DNA from: CBDATA01 sp965202845
Lineage (GTDB): Bacteria > Acidobacteriota > Vicinamibacteria > Marinacidobacterales > Marinacidobacteraceae
Direction of reading: 5' to 3'
NCBI GenBank assembly: GCA_965202845.1
Contig: OZ241856.1
Span: 2,170,001-2,234,000, forward strand
Length of the DNA: 64,000 nt
Positions 31,681 to 39,455 of this stretch are shown piece by piece. Made by a program: the position numbers and the translations under genes. Numbering within the stretch: the stretch's first letter is position 1; the number at the start of each line of letters is the position of its first letter. The notes beneath the pieces were generated by a model that was given only the letters and a program-made list of their open reading frames with translations, ran no database searches and was not told where the DNA came from.

Positions 31681-32054
31681 CTCCTGTCGAGAACGTGTGC
31701 GCAGAATTGCGCGAAATGGGGTACACGCCGCAGCTGATGCGGCCGGCCGGCTTCGGGCACGAGCTTGTCGCGCTGGACTACCATGTGAAAATCGGCCGCT
31801 ACCGCGGCAAGCGCTTCAGAATCGGCATCGGCTTTCAGGAAAACGCGTACCCGGAATATCCGCCGCACTGGATTTGTGTGGCCGCGCTATCGGATACAAG
31901 TATCCAGCCGCATAGTTCATTCCGTCATGAAGACGACGAATGGAAAGTGTTCAGCGCACCGCCGAGCGACTTCTGGGACAACCTTGCAACCGCCGAAAAG
32001 AACATGAAGCCATACTTCCATCGGCACCTGACTCGCTTCTGGGATCAGATATGA
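31677..32054 (+). CDS. E2-like (UBC-fold) protein lacking a canonical catalytic Cys
   Basis: This 125-residue protein matches the prokaryotic E2/UBC pattern: an N-terminal helix, a strand meander (HVKIGRYRGKRFRIGIGF) and the E2 hallmark YPEYPPHWI at residues 58-66. A loop rich in His, Ser and Asp follows (IQPHSSFRHEDDEW, then FSAPPSDFW), then a C-terminal helix. The only cysteines, Cys8 and Cys67, are not where E2 enzymes carry their catalytic Cys after the HPN segment. Ser80, Ser81 or His84 could substitute, or the protein may only present the substrate. Both ends overlap neighbours by four bases (ATGA). Confidence 0.65.
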   Translation: MTPVENVCAELREMGYTPQLMRPAGFGHELVALDYHVKIGRYRGKRFRIGIGFQENAYPEYPPHWICVAALSDTSIQPHSSFRHEDDEWKVFSAPPSDFWDNLATAEKNMKPYFHRHLTRFWDQI

Positions 32055-33487
32055 GACACGACGCCGTGCTCACGGGCGTCGTGGACGAAGCGGCGCGCGA
32101 GCGGTTGTTGCGACACGTCCGCGCAGGCCGACGTCAGGAGGAGTTGTGCTTCGCCCTGTGGCGACCCAGCACCGGCGCCACCCGGCGCTCGGCGCTTTTG
32201 TTCAAGCTCCTTTTGCCGGAGGACGGGGAGCATCATCTCCACGGAAACGCCAGCTTCGAAGCCGCATATCTGGCGCGAGCCGTCGCAACCGCCTGTGCGC
32301 AAAAAGCCGGTCTGGCGTTCATGCACAACCACTTCACCGCCGGCTGGCAGGACATGAGCGTTCAGGATGTGGCCGCGGAACGGGATCGCATCGCGCCGCC
32401 GTCACGGGCCACCGGTTTGCCCCTGCTCAGCTTGACCCTGGGAACGGACGGCAGTTGGAGCGCCCGCTTCTGGACTTGGACCGGTCGGCGTTTTGAACGA
32501 ACCTGGTGCGACAAGGTGCGCGTTGCGGATCGGCGCCTGCGGGTCACGTTCAACGACGCCGAACTGCCCCCGCCGCGTCGGCGCCCCATCCTCCAGCGCA
32601 CCATCGACACTTGGGGCGTGGCGCGGCAACGCGACATGGCGCGTCTGCGGGTCGGGGTGGTCGGCCTCGGGAGCGTGGGCGGCATGGTGGCCGAGGCCCT
32701 GGCCAGAATGGGCGTCGAACGCTTGGCGCTCGTCGATCCCGATCGAGTGGAGACGCACAACCTCGACCGGCTCCTGCACGCCGGCCGGAGCGATGTCGGG
32801 GCGCCCAAGGCGGAGCTTGCGGCGCAACGCATACGAAACAGCGCGACGGCGGATCGGTTCGACGTGCAGGCGTATTGCTTGCCCATCCAGAACGAAACCG
32901 CCTTGCTTGCCGCCCTTGACTGCGACATCCTGTTTTCCGCAGTGGACCGACCGCTACCGAAAGACATGTTGAACCGATTGGCGTACGCGCACTGCATCCC
33001 GGTCATATCAGGCGGCGTATTCATCGATAACAAGCCCGACGGGGCCCTGGCGCAGGCATCATGGAGCGTAACGACCGTTGGACCCCGGCGCCGCTGCCTG
33101 CGTTGCGATGGTCAATACACGTCGGCGGACGTGCTTCTGGAGCGCGATGGTTCGCTGGACGATCCGGTCTATATGGACCGGGCGCGCCGCGAGGGCGACA
33201 TTCCCGCCAACCAGAACGTGTTTCCCTTCAGCGCGAACGTCGCCAGCCTCATGGTTCTCGAGATGGCGCGGATGACCGCAGGCGCCGACTGGTGGCCGGA
33301 CACTGGCGGCAAGCTGCACTACAGTTTCATCCCCAACCGATTGCAATCGGAACAATTGTTCTGCGAGCCGAGCTGTTCTGTACAGGAAACGACGGCGCTC
33401 GGCGATGCTTGGCGGTATCCGTTCATCGAGTCGCCTGGCAAAACCGATACGCTCGATGCATCATCCACGGCCTGCCGCTCCGTGTGA
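32051..33487 (+). CDS. JAMM peptidase-E1 (ThiF-type adenylyltransferase) fusion
   Basis: This is a 478-residue two-domain protein. The N-terminal JAB/JAMM metallopeptidase has Glu31 (EELCFAL) and the zinc motif His92-Asn-His94 with Asp106 (MHNHFTAGWQDMSVQD). The C-terminal E1/ThiF domain has the nucleotide loop VGVVGLGSVGGM (about 201-212), the LVDPD segment, Asn237, Arg240, Lys253 and Asp299. A CxxC pair (349/352) and a later C-x3-C could bind zinc. It should adenylate the ubiquitin-like protein and may also mature or deconjugate it. No obvious MoeB-like catalytic Cys follows the zinc pair. The gene is the third of a tightly packed operon. Confidence 0.88.
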   Translation: MRHDAVLTGVVDEAARERLLRHVRAGRRQEELCFALWRPSTGATRRSALLFKLLLPEDGEHHLHGNASFEAAYLARAVATACAQKAGLAFMHNHFTAGWQDMSVQDVAAERDRIAPPSRATGLPLLSLTLGTDGSWSARFWTWTGRRFERTWCDKVRVADRRLRVTFNDAELPPPRRRPILQRTIDTWGVARQRDMARLRVGVVGLGSVGGMVAEALARMGVERLALVDPDRVETHNLDRLLHAGRSDVGAPKAELAAQRIRNSATADRFDVQAYCLPIQNETALLAALDCDILFSAVDRPLPKDMLNRLAYAHCIPVISGGVFIDNKPDGALAQASWSVTTVGPRRRCLRCDGQYTSADVLLERDGSLDDPVYMDRARREGDIPANQNVFPFSANVASLMVLEMARMTAGADWWPDTGGKLHYSFIPNRLQSEQLFCEPSCSVQETTALGDAWRYPFIESPGKTDTLDASSTACRSV

Positions 33488-33526
33488 AGCCGGTTTCGAA
33501 CGCGACGTTCCGGGAAGCGAGGCCCA

Positions 33527-34798
33527 ATGGCGAGAATCACTGAACTCCGTCTTGACAATGTGCGGTGTTTCGCCGGCGAACAGTCGGCGAAGCTCCGCAG
33601 GATCACCCTCCTGGTCGGTCCGAACGGATCGGGCAAGTCAACGTTCCTCGGTTGCTACCGGACACTGACGATTCTGAGCGACTTGAACGATCTCGGCGAT
33701 GGGAACTACTTCAACGACGCGCCGTACCGGATGGGAACGTTCAGGAACATCGCGCGAAAGGGACACGAAACATTCACCGTTTCCGGACGATTCGACAAGC
33801 ATTGCTATTCCGGCGCTTCCTTCACTTTTGATTCCGGAAAAAGTGAAATGCCGCGGGAACATCGCATTCGACTGGATTTCGTGAATGCCGACCAGGCGGA
33901 ACAGCATCTGGAAATCACAAGAGCGCATCAGCCTCGCGACATCCTGCGCTTCGACGGTCCGGGGTTTCGCTTCGATCTCGAACGGTCCATGATCTCATTC
34001 GTCCAAATTTCCACCTGGTTGTCGCGGTACGTTCGACACGGTCATCTGCCATACGCCGGAGACCTGCGCACGTTCCGCCGATCCCGGGCGCTTCGGGAAT
34101 CCGAATCCGACCAGGAAATCCGTTTCGGAAAATTCGTCACCCTTTTGCGTTCCGGACTCCCCCTTCCTGCGGAGCCATCGCTCAAGGTCGAGGCCATGGA
34201 CCCCGCGCCGTTGCCGAGACAACGGCTGTACGACGCCGTGCCCGCCGCTCTGGAAAACCTGGATGAGGAGGGCAGCCTGTTCCTGTCCGAATTCGGGAGG
34301 AAGCTCGATTTGTGGCGGGACGTTCGCGTTCGGCGCGACGCCGAGGGGCGCGTCGAGATCCTGATCGGGACGCCGAACGGTCCATTCAGCATTGTGGATG
34401 TCGGGTACGGGGTCGCCAGCCTCCTGCCCCTGGTTCGATCCCTGTATAAACGTCCTGCGGAAACGACATTCCTCCTCCAGCATCCCGAGGTGCATCTGCA
34501 TCCGGAATCCCAGGCCAATCTGGCGGAACTTATTGTGGAGAGCAATCGGAATTTCGTGATCGAGACGCACAGCGATCATTTCCTGGATCGCTTCCGCATC
34601 TGCGTCATGCAGAAAAAGCTCGCTCCCGAGGATATGTCCATCGTCTACTTCGAGCCGACTCCGGACGGCTCACGGTCCAGCATCCACAATATCCGCTTCG
34701 ATGACAATGCCGAATTGCTGGACGCCCCGGATGGCTATCGGAATTTCTTCCTGGCCGAAACCCGGCGCCTGCTGGGTTTCGATCAGGAAAACGATTGA
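33527..34798 (+). CDS. OLD/AAA15-type ABC ATPase
   Basis: This 423-residue SMC/RecF-like ATPase has Walker A GPNGSGKST (31-39), an ABC-signature-like VDVGYGVASLLPL (about 290-302), Walker B FLLQHPEVHLHP (about 315-326) and the switch ETHSDHFLDR (about 346-355). These are hallmarks of OLD, RloC and AAA15 defence ATPases. No TOPRIM nuclease domain is attached. It starts 39 bp after the JAMM-E1 gene and ends three bases before a PIN-like gene, so the nuclease is probably supplied in trans. Confidence 0.86.
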   Translation: MARITELRLDNVRCFAGEQSAKLRRITLLVGPNGSGKSTFLGCYRTLTILSDLNDLGDGNYFNDAPYRMGTFRNIARKGHETFTVSGRFDKHCYSGASFTFDSGKSEMPREHRIRLDFVNADQAEQHLEITRAHQPRDILRFDGPGFRFDLERSMISFVQISTWLSRYVRHGHLPYAGDLRTFRRSRALRESESDQEIRFGKFVTLLRSGLPLPAEPSLKVEAMDPAPLPRQRLYDAVPAALENLDEEGSLFLSEFGRKLDLWRDVRVRRDAEGRVEILIGTPNGPFSIVDVGYGVASLLPLVRSLYKRPAETTFLLQHPEVHLHPESQANLAELIVESNRNFVIETHSDHFLDRFRICVMQKKLAPEDMSIVYFEPTPDGSRSSIHNIRFDDNAELLDAPDGYRNFFLAETRRLLGFDQEND

Positions 34799-34801
34799 TC
34801 C

Positions 34802-35263
34802 ATGTGCACGCGAACCCTGGTCGACGCCAGCATGTTTGGCGATCTGGGAAGAGCCGCAATGAGCGAATGGCATCGCTGGCTCACGGAGGGACATGGTGTG
34901 ATCGTGTACGCGACGAGCGGGAAATACGGCGAGGAAATGAATGAGAAGATGCTGACTTTCATCGCGCAATTCCGCAGAAGTCGGATGACGCTTCTGGTCC
35001 GGGAGTCGCGGATCCGGCAAGCCGGACAGCGACTCGAAGCCATCGGAATCCGCTCGAACGACAGGCACGTGCTCCAACTTGCGCTGGCCGGAGAAGTGGA
35101 AGTTCTGTGCGCCAACGATGGCGATCTGAAAGCGGATTTTCTCAACAGCAGGATTCTGCCTTCGGTCGACGGAAAACGGCGGGCAGTCTTTCCACACAAG
35201 GCGAGCCGGAAGGATCGGCAACGGTTCCTGGATCAACGCAAGTGCCCGAACCGGGCGCCGTAA
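34802..35263 (+). CDS. PIN-like nuclease
   Basis: This 153-residue protein has the acidic constellation of PIN-fold RNases: Asp8 in RTLVDASMFG, Glu44 and Glu45 in the middle, Asp87 in IRSNDRHVLQLAL, and Asp106 and Asp108 in VLCANDGDLKADF. The C-terminus is Lys/Arg-rich. It lies three bases after the AAA15 ATPase stop, a toxin-like pairing. In this context it is the likely effector of the ubiquitin-like operon, or half of an independent ATPase-nuclease module. The Asp-x-Asp pair favours real catalytic activity. Confidence 0.72.
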   Translation: MCTRTLVDASMFGDLGRAAMSEWHRWLTEGHGVIVYATSGKYGEEMNEKMLTFIAQFRRSRMTLLVRESRIRQAGQRLEAIGIRSNDRHVLQLALAGEVEVLCANDGDLKADFLNSRILPSVDGKRRAVFPHKASRKDRQRFLDQRKCPNRAP

Positions 35264-35275
35264 GGAACGCGGCGA

Positions 35276-36304
35276 TCAGGCGAGGGCTTCCGCCTCGGCC
35301 TGCCGGACCTCCTCTTCAACCTCCCGCTCGGCCTCGGCGAGCTCCGATTCCCCGGCGTGGCCGCTCTCGCGCAGCCAGCGCCGGTACTGCCGCACCGGAT
35401 CGCGCTTCCCGTAGTGGGCGAACAGCGCATCGGGGAGCAGCTGGCGGCTGACCCCCTCGTCGTGAGTGGCGTGCCCGCCCATCCGGAACGTCTCCGCCAC
35501 GATCAGCGCCGGACGGCGATCCTCGAGGCACCAGCGACGCGCGATGCGGACTCCGGCCAGCACATCCAGCACGTGGTTGCCGTCCACCGCCAGCGAGCGC
35601 ACGCCGTAGGCCGCGCCGAAGGACGGGAACGCCCGCGTCATCGCCTCCGGCGTCGGAGTTCCGAGCGCCACCCGGTTGTTCTGGATGACCACCAGCAGCG
35701 GAGCGCCGAGCGCCGCCGCCGAGGTCAGCCCCTCGTGGAAGCCGGCCGTCGCAGTCGAGCCGTCCCCCACGAAGGTGAGCCCCACCCGGTCCTCCCCCCG
35801 GAGCCGGTAGGCGAGCGCCATCCCGGCGAGCACCGGGACCAGCGACCCCACCATGCTGATGGGAGCGACGATCCCGCGCTTCAGGTCGCCGAAGTGGAGG
35901 TCGCGCCCGCCCGCCGGCCCCCTCCGGTCGCCCAGGGCGCCCCGGAACATGTCGACGAGCGGCATGCCCCGCTCGTGGCAGGCGCCGGCGTTGCGGATCA
36001 TCGGCCCGACCGCGTCCCCCGGAGCGAGCGCGTGGCAGGCCCCCACCGTGACCGCCTCCTCCCCGACGCCCAGCCACGCCTTGGAGAGCCGCCCGGAACG
36101 CACCCAGCGCTTGAGCTGGTGGTCGTGGAGCCGGTTGCGCGCCAGCCCCCGATAGAGGCGGAGGTGATCTTCGGTTCCGAGTCCGGCGATCTCCGCCGCC
36201 CGCTCCGGGTCGCGCTCCGCCGTCTCCCGGAACTCGGCGACCACCTCCGGATCCGGCTTCCAGTCCAGGTATTCGGGAGGGTCCAGGCCGGGGACCGGGC
36301 GCAT
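35276..36304 (-). CDS. 2-oxoacid dehydrogenase E1 component, alpha subunit
   Basis: This 342-residue thiamine-diphosphate enzyme subunit of the pyruvate or branched-chain 2-oxoacid dehydrogenase type carries the ThDP motif from GDGSTATAGFHEGL to VVIQNN. Other landmarks are GVGEEAVTVGACHAL, HFGDLKRGIVAPISMVG and ETFRMGGHATHDEG. The start is taken at MRPVPGLDPPEY; an upstream start would read into the dacB end. No E1-beta, E2 or E3 genes are next to it, which is unusual for this subunit. Confidence 0.9.
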   Translation of the reverse strand: MRPVPGLDPPEYLDWKPDPEVVAEFRETAERDPERAAEIAGLGTEDHLRLYRGLARNRLHDHQLKRWVRSGRLSKAWLGVGEEAVTVGACHALAPGDAVGPMIRNAGACHERGMPLVDMFRGALGDRRGPAGGRDLHFGDLKRGIVAPISMVGSLVPVLAGMALAYRLRGEDRVGLTFVGDGSTATAGFHEGLTSAAALGAPLLVVIQNNRVALGTPTPEAMTRAFPSFGAAYGVRSLAVDGNHVLDVLAGVRIARRWCLEDRRPALIVAETFRMGGHATHDEGVSRQLLPDALFAHYGKRDPVRQYRRWLRESGHAGESELAEAEREVEEEVRQAEAEALA

Positions 36305-36326
36305 TCCCGGGGCGAGACCGCGCCGG

Positions 36327-37781
36327 TCAGGCGTCGCTCGCCCAGGCGACCAGCTCGGCGGCGATCCGGTTCTCGACCGCATCCCCGCTCCACTGCCGCA
36401 CCCCGTTGGTCACCACCGAAAAGCCGATCGCCCGGCTCGCCGCCTGCCCGTGCGGGAAGGCCACCCCGGAGAGCGAGCTCACCCCGCTGAGGCTGCCGGT
36501 CTTGGCCATCACCTGCCCCAGCGTGCTCGCCGAGCGCAACCGTCGGGCCAGGGTGCCGTCCACGCCCGAAACCGCGAGCGAGCAGAGGAAGTCCGCACGG
36601 AGTTCGGGAGGCCGGTAGAGGTCGCGCACGATCTCCACCAGGATGCGCGCGCTCAGGCGGTTCTGGCGCGAGAGGCCGGAGCCGTCCGCGATCCGGAAGG
36701 CGCTCGACCGGAACCCGAGGCCCACGATGTACTCCTCGATCGCCGCGGTTCCCTTCTCCAGCGTCCCCGGCGGCCCCCAGCGGTGGGCGCCCGCCGTGAA
36801 CAGCAGCTGCTCGGCGGACCAGTTGTTGCTGTACTTGCCGAGCGCCTCCAGCACCTGGGGGAGCGCCGCCGACTCGTGCCGGTACAGCAGGAGCTTCTCC
36901 CGCGGGTTCGGAACCGGGACGCGCACCGGATCGCCCTCCACCTGGATGCCCCGTTCCCGGAGCTTGCCGCAAAAGGCGTAGCCGAAGTAGAGCGCCGGCT
37001 CGGTGGCGGTGAAGCGGGCGACCCGCTCGGCGCCGCCGCGAAGGATCCGCCCTTGAATCCGCGCCCGCCGCTTCCCCCGGCGCTGGACCAGGATGTAGGG
37101 CCGCCCCGAATTCCGCAGCGCCATCCGGTTCTCCAGCTGGTAGTAGCCGTGCCCCTCGTCGCGCAGGTCGGGGCGCTCGCCGGTTCCGGGGACGCCCGCC
37201 ACCTCGACCCGGTTCCACATGTAGCCGAGAGCGCTCTGGATCGGCAGGCGCCGCTGCATCCTCCGCGCGATCCCCTGCGGGTCGTCCTCCTGGGACTCGA
37301 AGAAGGAGTCGTCGAGCCGGACGCCGCCCCGGACCGCGGTGATGCCGGCGGCCGCCAGGGAGTCGGCGATGAAGTCCATGTCGTGCCGGGTGAGCGACGG
37401 GTCCCCGCTTCCCACCACGTGGATCGGCCCGTGAATCACCCCGTCTTCATCGGGCGGCGCATCCACCAGGAACCGGGTGGGGAAGCGGTAGCTGGGCCCC
37501 AGGTAGTGGAGGCAGGCCCCCATCACCGGGAGCTTCATCCCCGAAGCGGGAATGTAGGCGCGATCGGCGTTGTGGCTGAAGAGCGGCGCCCCGCTGTCCA
37601 GATGCCGCACGTGGATCCCGATGGCCCGCTGCAGGCCGAACTGCCGGCGCACGCCGTGAATCCGGCGGTCCAGGTCCTCGATCCGGGCGTCGGGGAAGGG
37701 CGATGCGACGCGCGTTCCGCCGGCGAACGCGCCGCCCAGGAACGCCAGCGCCGCCCGCCGACTGACCCGGAGTTCAGGCAT
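36327..37781 (-). CDS. dacB: D-alanyl-D-alanine carboxypeptidase/endopeptidase, PBP4 type
   Basis: This 484-residue S13 peptidase trims peptidoglycan peptides. A twin-arginine-type signal (VSRRAALAFLGGAFAGG) precedes the domain. The three active-site motifs are present: SxxK at Ser80 (PASGMKLP), SxN in KYSNNWSAEQLL, and KTG in MAKTGSLSGVSSLSG. A domain II insertion gives the long distance between the first two, as in DacB. The ATG overlaps the end of the disulfide oxidoreductase gene by eight bases. Confidence 0.93.
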   Translation of the reverse strand: MPELRVSRRAALAFLGGAFAGGTRVASPFPDARIEDLDRRIHGVRRQFGLQRAIGIHVRHLDSGAPLFSHNADRAYIPASGMKLPVMGACLHYLGPSYRFPTRFLVDAPPDEDGVIHGPIHVVGSGDPSLTRHDMDFIADSLAAAGITAVRGGVRLDDSFFESQEDDPQGIARRMQRRLPIQSALGYMWNRVEVAGVPGTGERPDLRDEGHGYYQLENRMALRNSGRPYILVQRRGKRRARIQGRILRGGAERVARFTATEPALYFGYAFCGKLRERGIQVEGDPVRVPVPNPREKLLLYRHESAALPQVLEALGKYSNNWSAEQLLFTAGAHRWGPPGTLEKGTAAIEEYIVGLGFRSSAFRIADGSGLSRQNRLSARILVEIVRDLYRPPELRADFLCSLAVSGVDGTLARRLRSASTLGQVMAKTGSLSGVSSLSGVAFPHGQAASRAIGFSVVTNGVRQWSGDAVENRIAAELVAWASDA

Positions 37782-38436
37782 CTTCCTGGTCGGCTTCCAC
37801 CAACGCGTCCCGGAAGAACGACTCCGGGCGCGCCCCCAGCACCGTCCGCGCCGCCCCCGCCGACTCGATCACGGTCAGCGGCACCGAATGCGCCTGATAC
37901 CGCTGCGCCAGCTCGGGGAAATCCTGCGCCAGCACCACGTCGGTGGACACCTGTTCGCTCGCTGCCGCGAACTGGACGGCCAGACTGGCCGCCGGAGGGC
38001 AATGCGGTCAGGTGGGGGTCGTGAAGACCCGGATGTGCGCCGGGCGCCGGAGCGCGGCGAGCGCCGAAAGGGTGTCTTCGCCCAGCGCGAGCGGCTCGCC
38101 CGAAACCCGCCGGATGGCGTCCAGCAGCGAGGCGAACTCGTGCCCCTCCGGCAGACCCAGGAACCGGACCCGGCCCGCCGCGGCGGCGCCCTCGAGGGTG
38201 AGGGCCGGCGCCGGGTCCTGGTCGCCGTCCGCCTCCTCGACCTCCAGATCGAGCAGCGGGTGCAGCTCGGCAAGCTCCCGGCAGAGCGCCTCGGTGGTGG
38301 GGCAGGAGGGGCACTCGCGGCGTCCGGGAACGAAGATGGGACTCTCCCGCACCGTCCGCAGGGTCATACGCACCGGATCCCGGAGGGTTCCGAAGAGCTT
38401 GCGAACGGCTTCCTGGTCCGACGGGCGCAAAAGCAC
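37774..38436 (-). CDS. Protein disulfide oxidoreductase, probable selenoprotein (in-frame UGA)
   Basis: With the in-frame TGA at 38010-38008 read as selenocysteine, the product is 220 residues with two thioredoxin folds, like archaeal and bacterial PDO. The first site is Cys42-Pro-Ser-Cys45. The second site lies in VFTTPT-U143-PHCPPAA, exactly where PDO proteins have TPTCPYC. Homologous sequence continues in frame after the TGA through FPELAQRYQAHSVPLTVIES, with a cis-Pro (SVP), to the TGA at 37776-37774. A hairpin matching bacterial SECIS rules lies just after the codon. The start is GTG with a GGGGGG run upstream. Read to the first stop alone, the protein would lose its second domain. It probably acts in cytoplasmic disulfide exchange. 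Confidence 0.82.
37975..37993 (-). promoter_or_regulatory. Candidate bacterial SECIS hairpin
   Basis: Beginning 15 nt after the in-frame UGA, the RNA GGCGGCCAGUCUGGCCGUC forms an eight-pair stem (one G-U pair) with a GUC apical loop. The loop G is 23 nt after the UGA, inside the window for SelB-recognised bacterial SECIS elements, and a G-U in the loop is typical. The coding frame continues through the hairpin. Confidence 0.65.
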
Positions 38437-38495
38437 TTCGCCCCCCAGTCTATCGCCCCCGGATCCATCCCCCCGGTATGCTTCCCGGCGGCGCG

Positions 38496-39446
38496 ATGCT
38501 CCGAACCCTCCTCCCGCTGGCCCTCATCGCCCTCGTCGGATGCGGAAACGACGACGGCGCCGAAACCCGGTTCCTGAGCCTGGGCGGCGCCCCTCCCGGC
38601 GGCGCCTTCTTCGTGGTGGCGGGAGCGCTCGCCGAGGCGCTCCAGGAGTCCGGCGACTTCGCCATCACCGCCGAGGCCACCAAGGGTTCGGGCGAGAACA
38701 TCCGCCGGCTGGCCCGCGGCGAGCTGGACTTCGCGCTCTCCAACGCGGCGGTCACCTACTTCGCCGCCCGCGGCGAGGACGGCTGGGGACAGGCGTACCC
38801 GGTCCAGGCGGTCATGACGCTGGCCCCCAACGTGGCTGCCTTCGTCGCCCCGGTCCGCCACCGGATCGGGGGCATCGCCGACCTGCGGGGGCGCCGGGTG
38901 GTGGTTGGGGTCGCTGGGGCCGGGTTCGAGCACTTCATCCGCCCGATCGTGGAGGCGCACGGGGTCACCTACGAGGACTTCGTGCCGCTCTACAACACCC
39001 AGGCGGGCGCGGTGGACATGCTCACCGACGGCTCGGCGGCGGCGGCCTTCCTGGGCGGCGCGGTCCCCACCGCCTCCATCGTCCAGGTCACCGCCGGCAT
39101 GGACGCCCGGCTGGTTCCGCTGGACCCCGAAGCGCGCGACGCCCTCATCGAGGAGTACCCGTTCTACCGGCGCGCGGTCATCCCCGCCGGAACCTACCGG
39201 AACCAGGACGAGGACTACCAGGGACTGGACGTGGGGTCCATGCACCTCATCACCCGGGCCGACGCCGACCCCGATCTCGTCTACCGGGTCACCCGCGCCC
39301 TCTACGAGGCGCGGGACGCGATCGCCGAAAAGCACCCGGCGGGGCGCTCCATCCATCCGGGGAACGTCGCCCGCAGCACCGGAATCCCCTTCCATCCGGG
39401 AGCGGAGCGCTACTACCGCGAAGCCGGCATCGAGCCGGAAGGCTGA
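38496..39446 (+). CDS. TAXI-family TRAP transporter solute-binding lipoprotein
   Basis: This 316-residue periplasmic binding protein is lipid-anchored through LIALVGCGND. Family motifs are LGGAPPGGAFFVVAGALAEA, ELDFALSNAAVTYFA, GRRVVVGVAGAGFEHFIRP and SIHPGNVARS near the C-terminus. The start at MLRTLLPL gives a clean signal peptide; an upstream codon at 38478 would add six residues. It is followed nine bases later by the fused TRAP permease. The substrate is probably an organic acid or amino acid, but it cannot be read from sequence. Confidence 0.93.
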   Translation: MLRTLLPLALIALVGCGNDDGAETRFLSLGGAPPGGAFFVVAGALAEALQESGDFAITAEATKGSGENIRRLARGELDFALSNAAVTYFAARGEDGWGQAYPVQAVMTLAPNVAAFVAPVRHRIGGIADLRGRRVVVGVAGAGFEHFIRPIVEAHGVTYEDFVPLYNTQAGAVDMLTDGSAAAAFLGGAVPTASIVQVTAGMDARLVPLDPEARDALIEEYPFYRRAVIPAGTYRNQDEDYQGLDVGSMHLITRADADPDLVYRVTRALYEARDAIAEKHPAGRSIHPGNVARSTGIPFHPGAERYYREAGIEPEG

Positions 39447-39455
39447 CCGCCGCCG

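Noticed and set aside
38008..38010. Reading the TGA as a premature stop or pseudogene mutation in the PDO gene
   Set aside because: The frame continues with conserved domain sequence, the TGA falls exactly on an active-site Cys codon, and a SECIS-like hairpin follows. Recoding explains all three.
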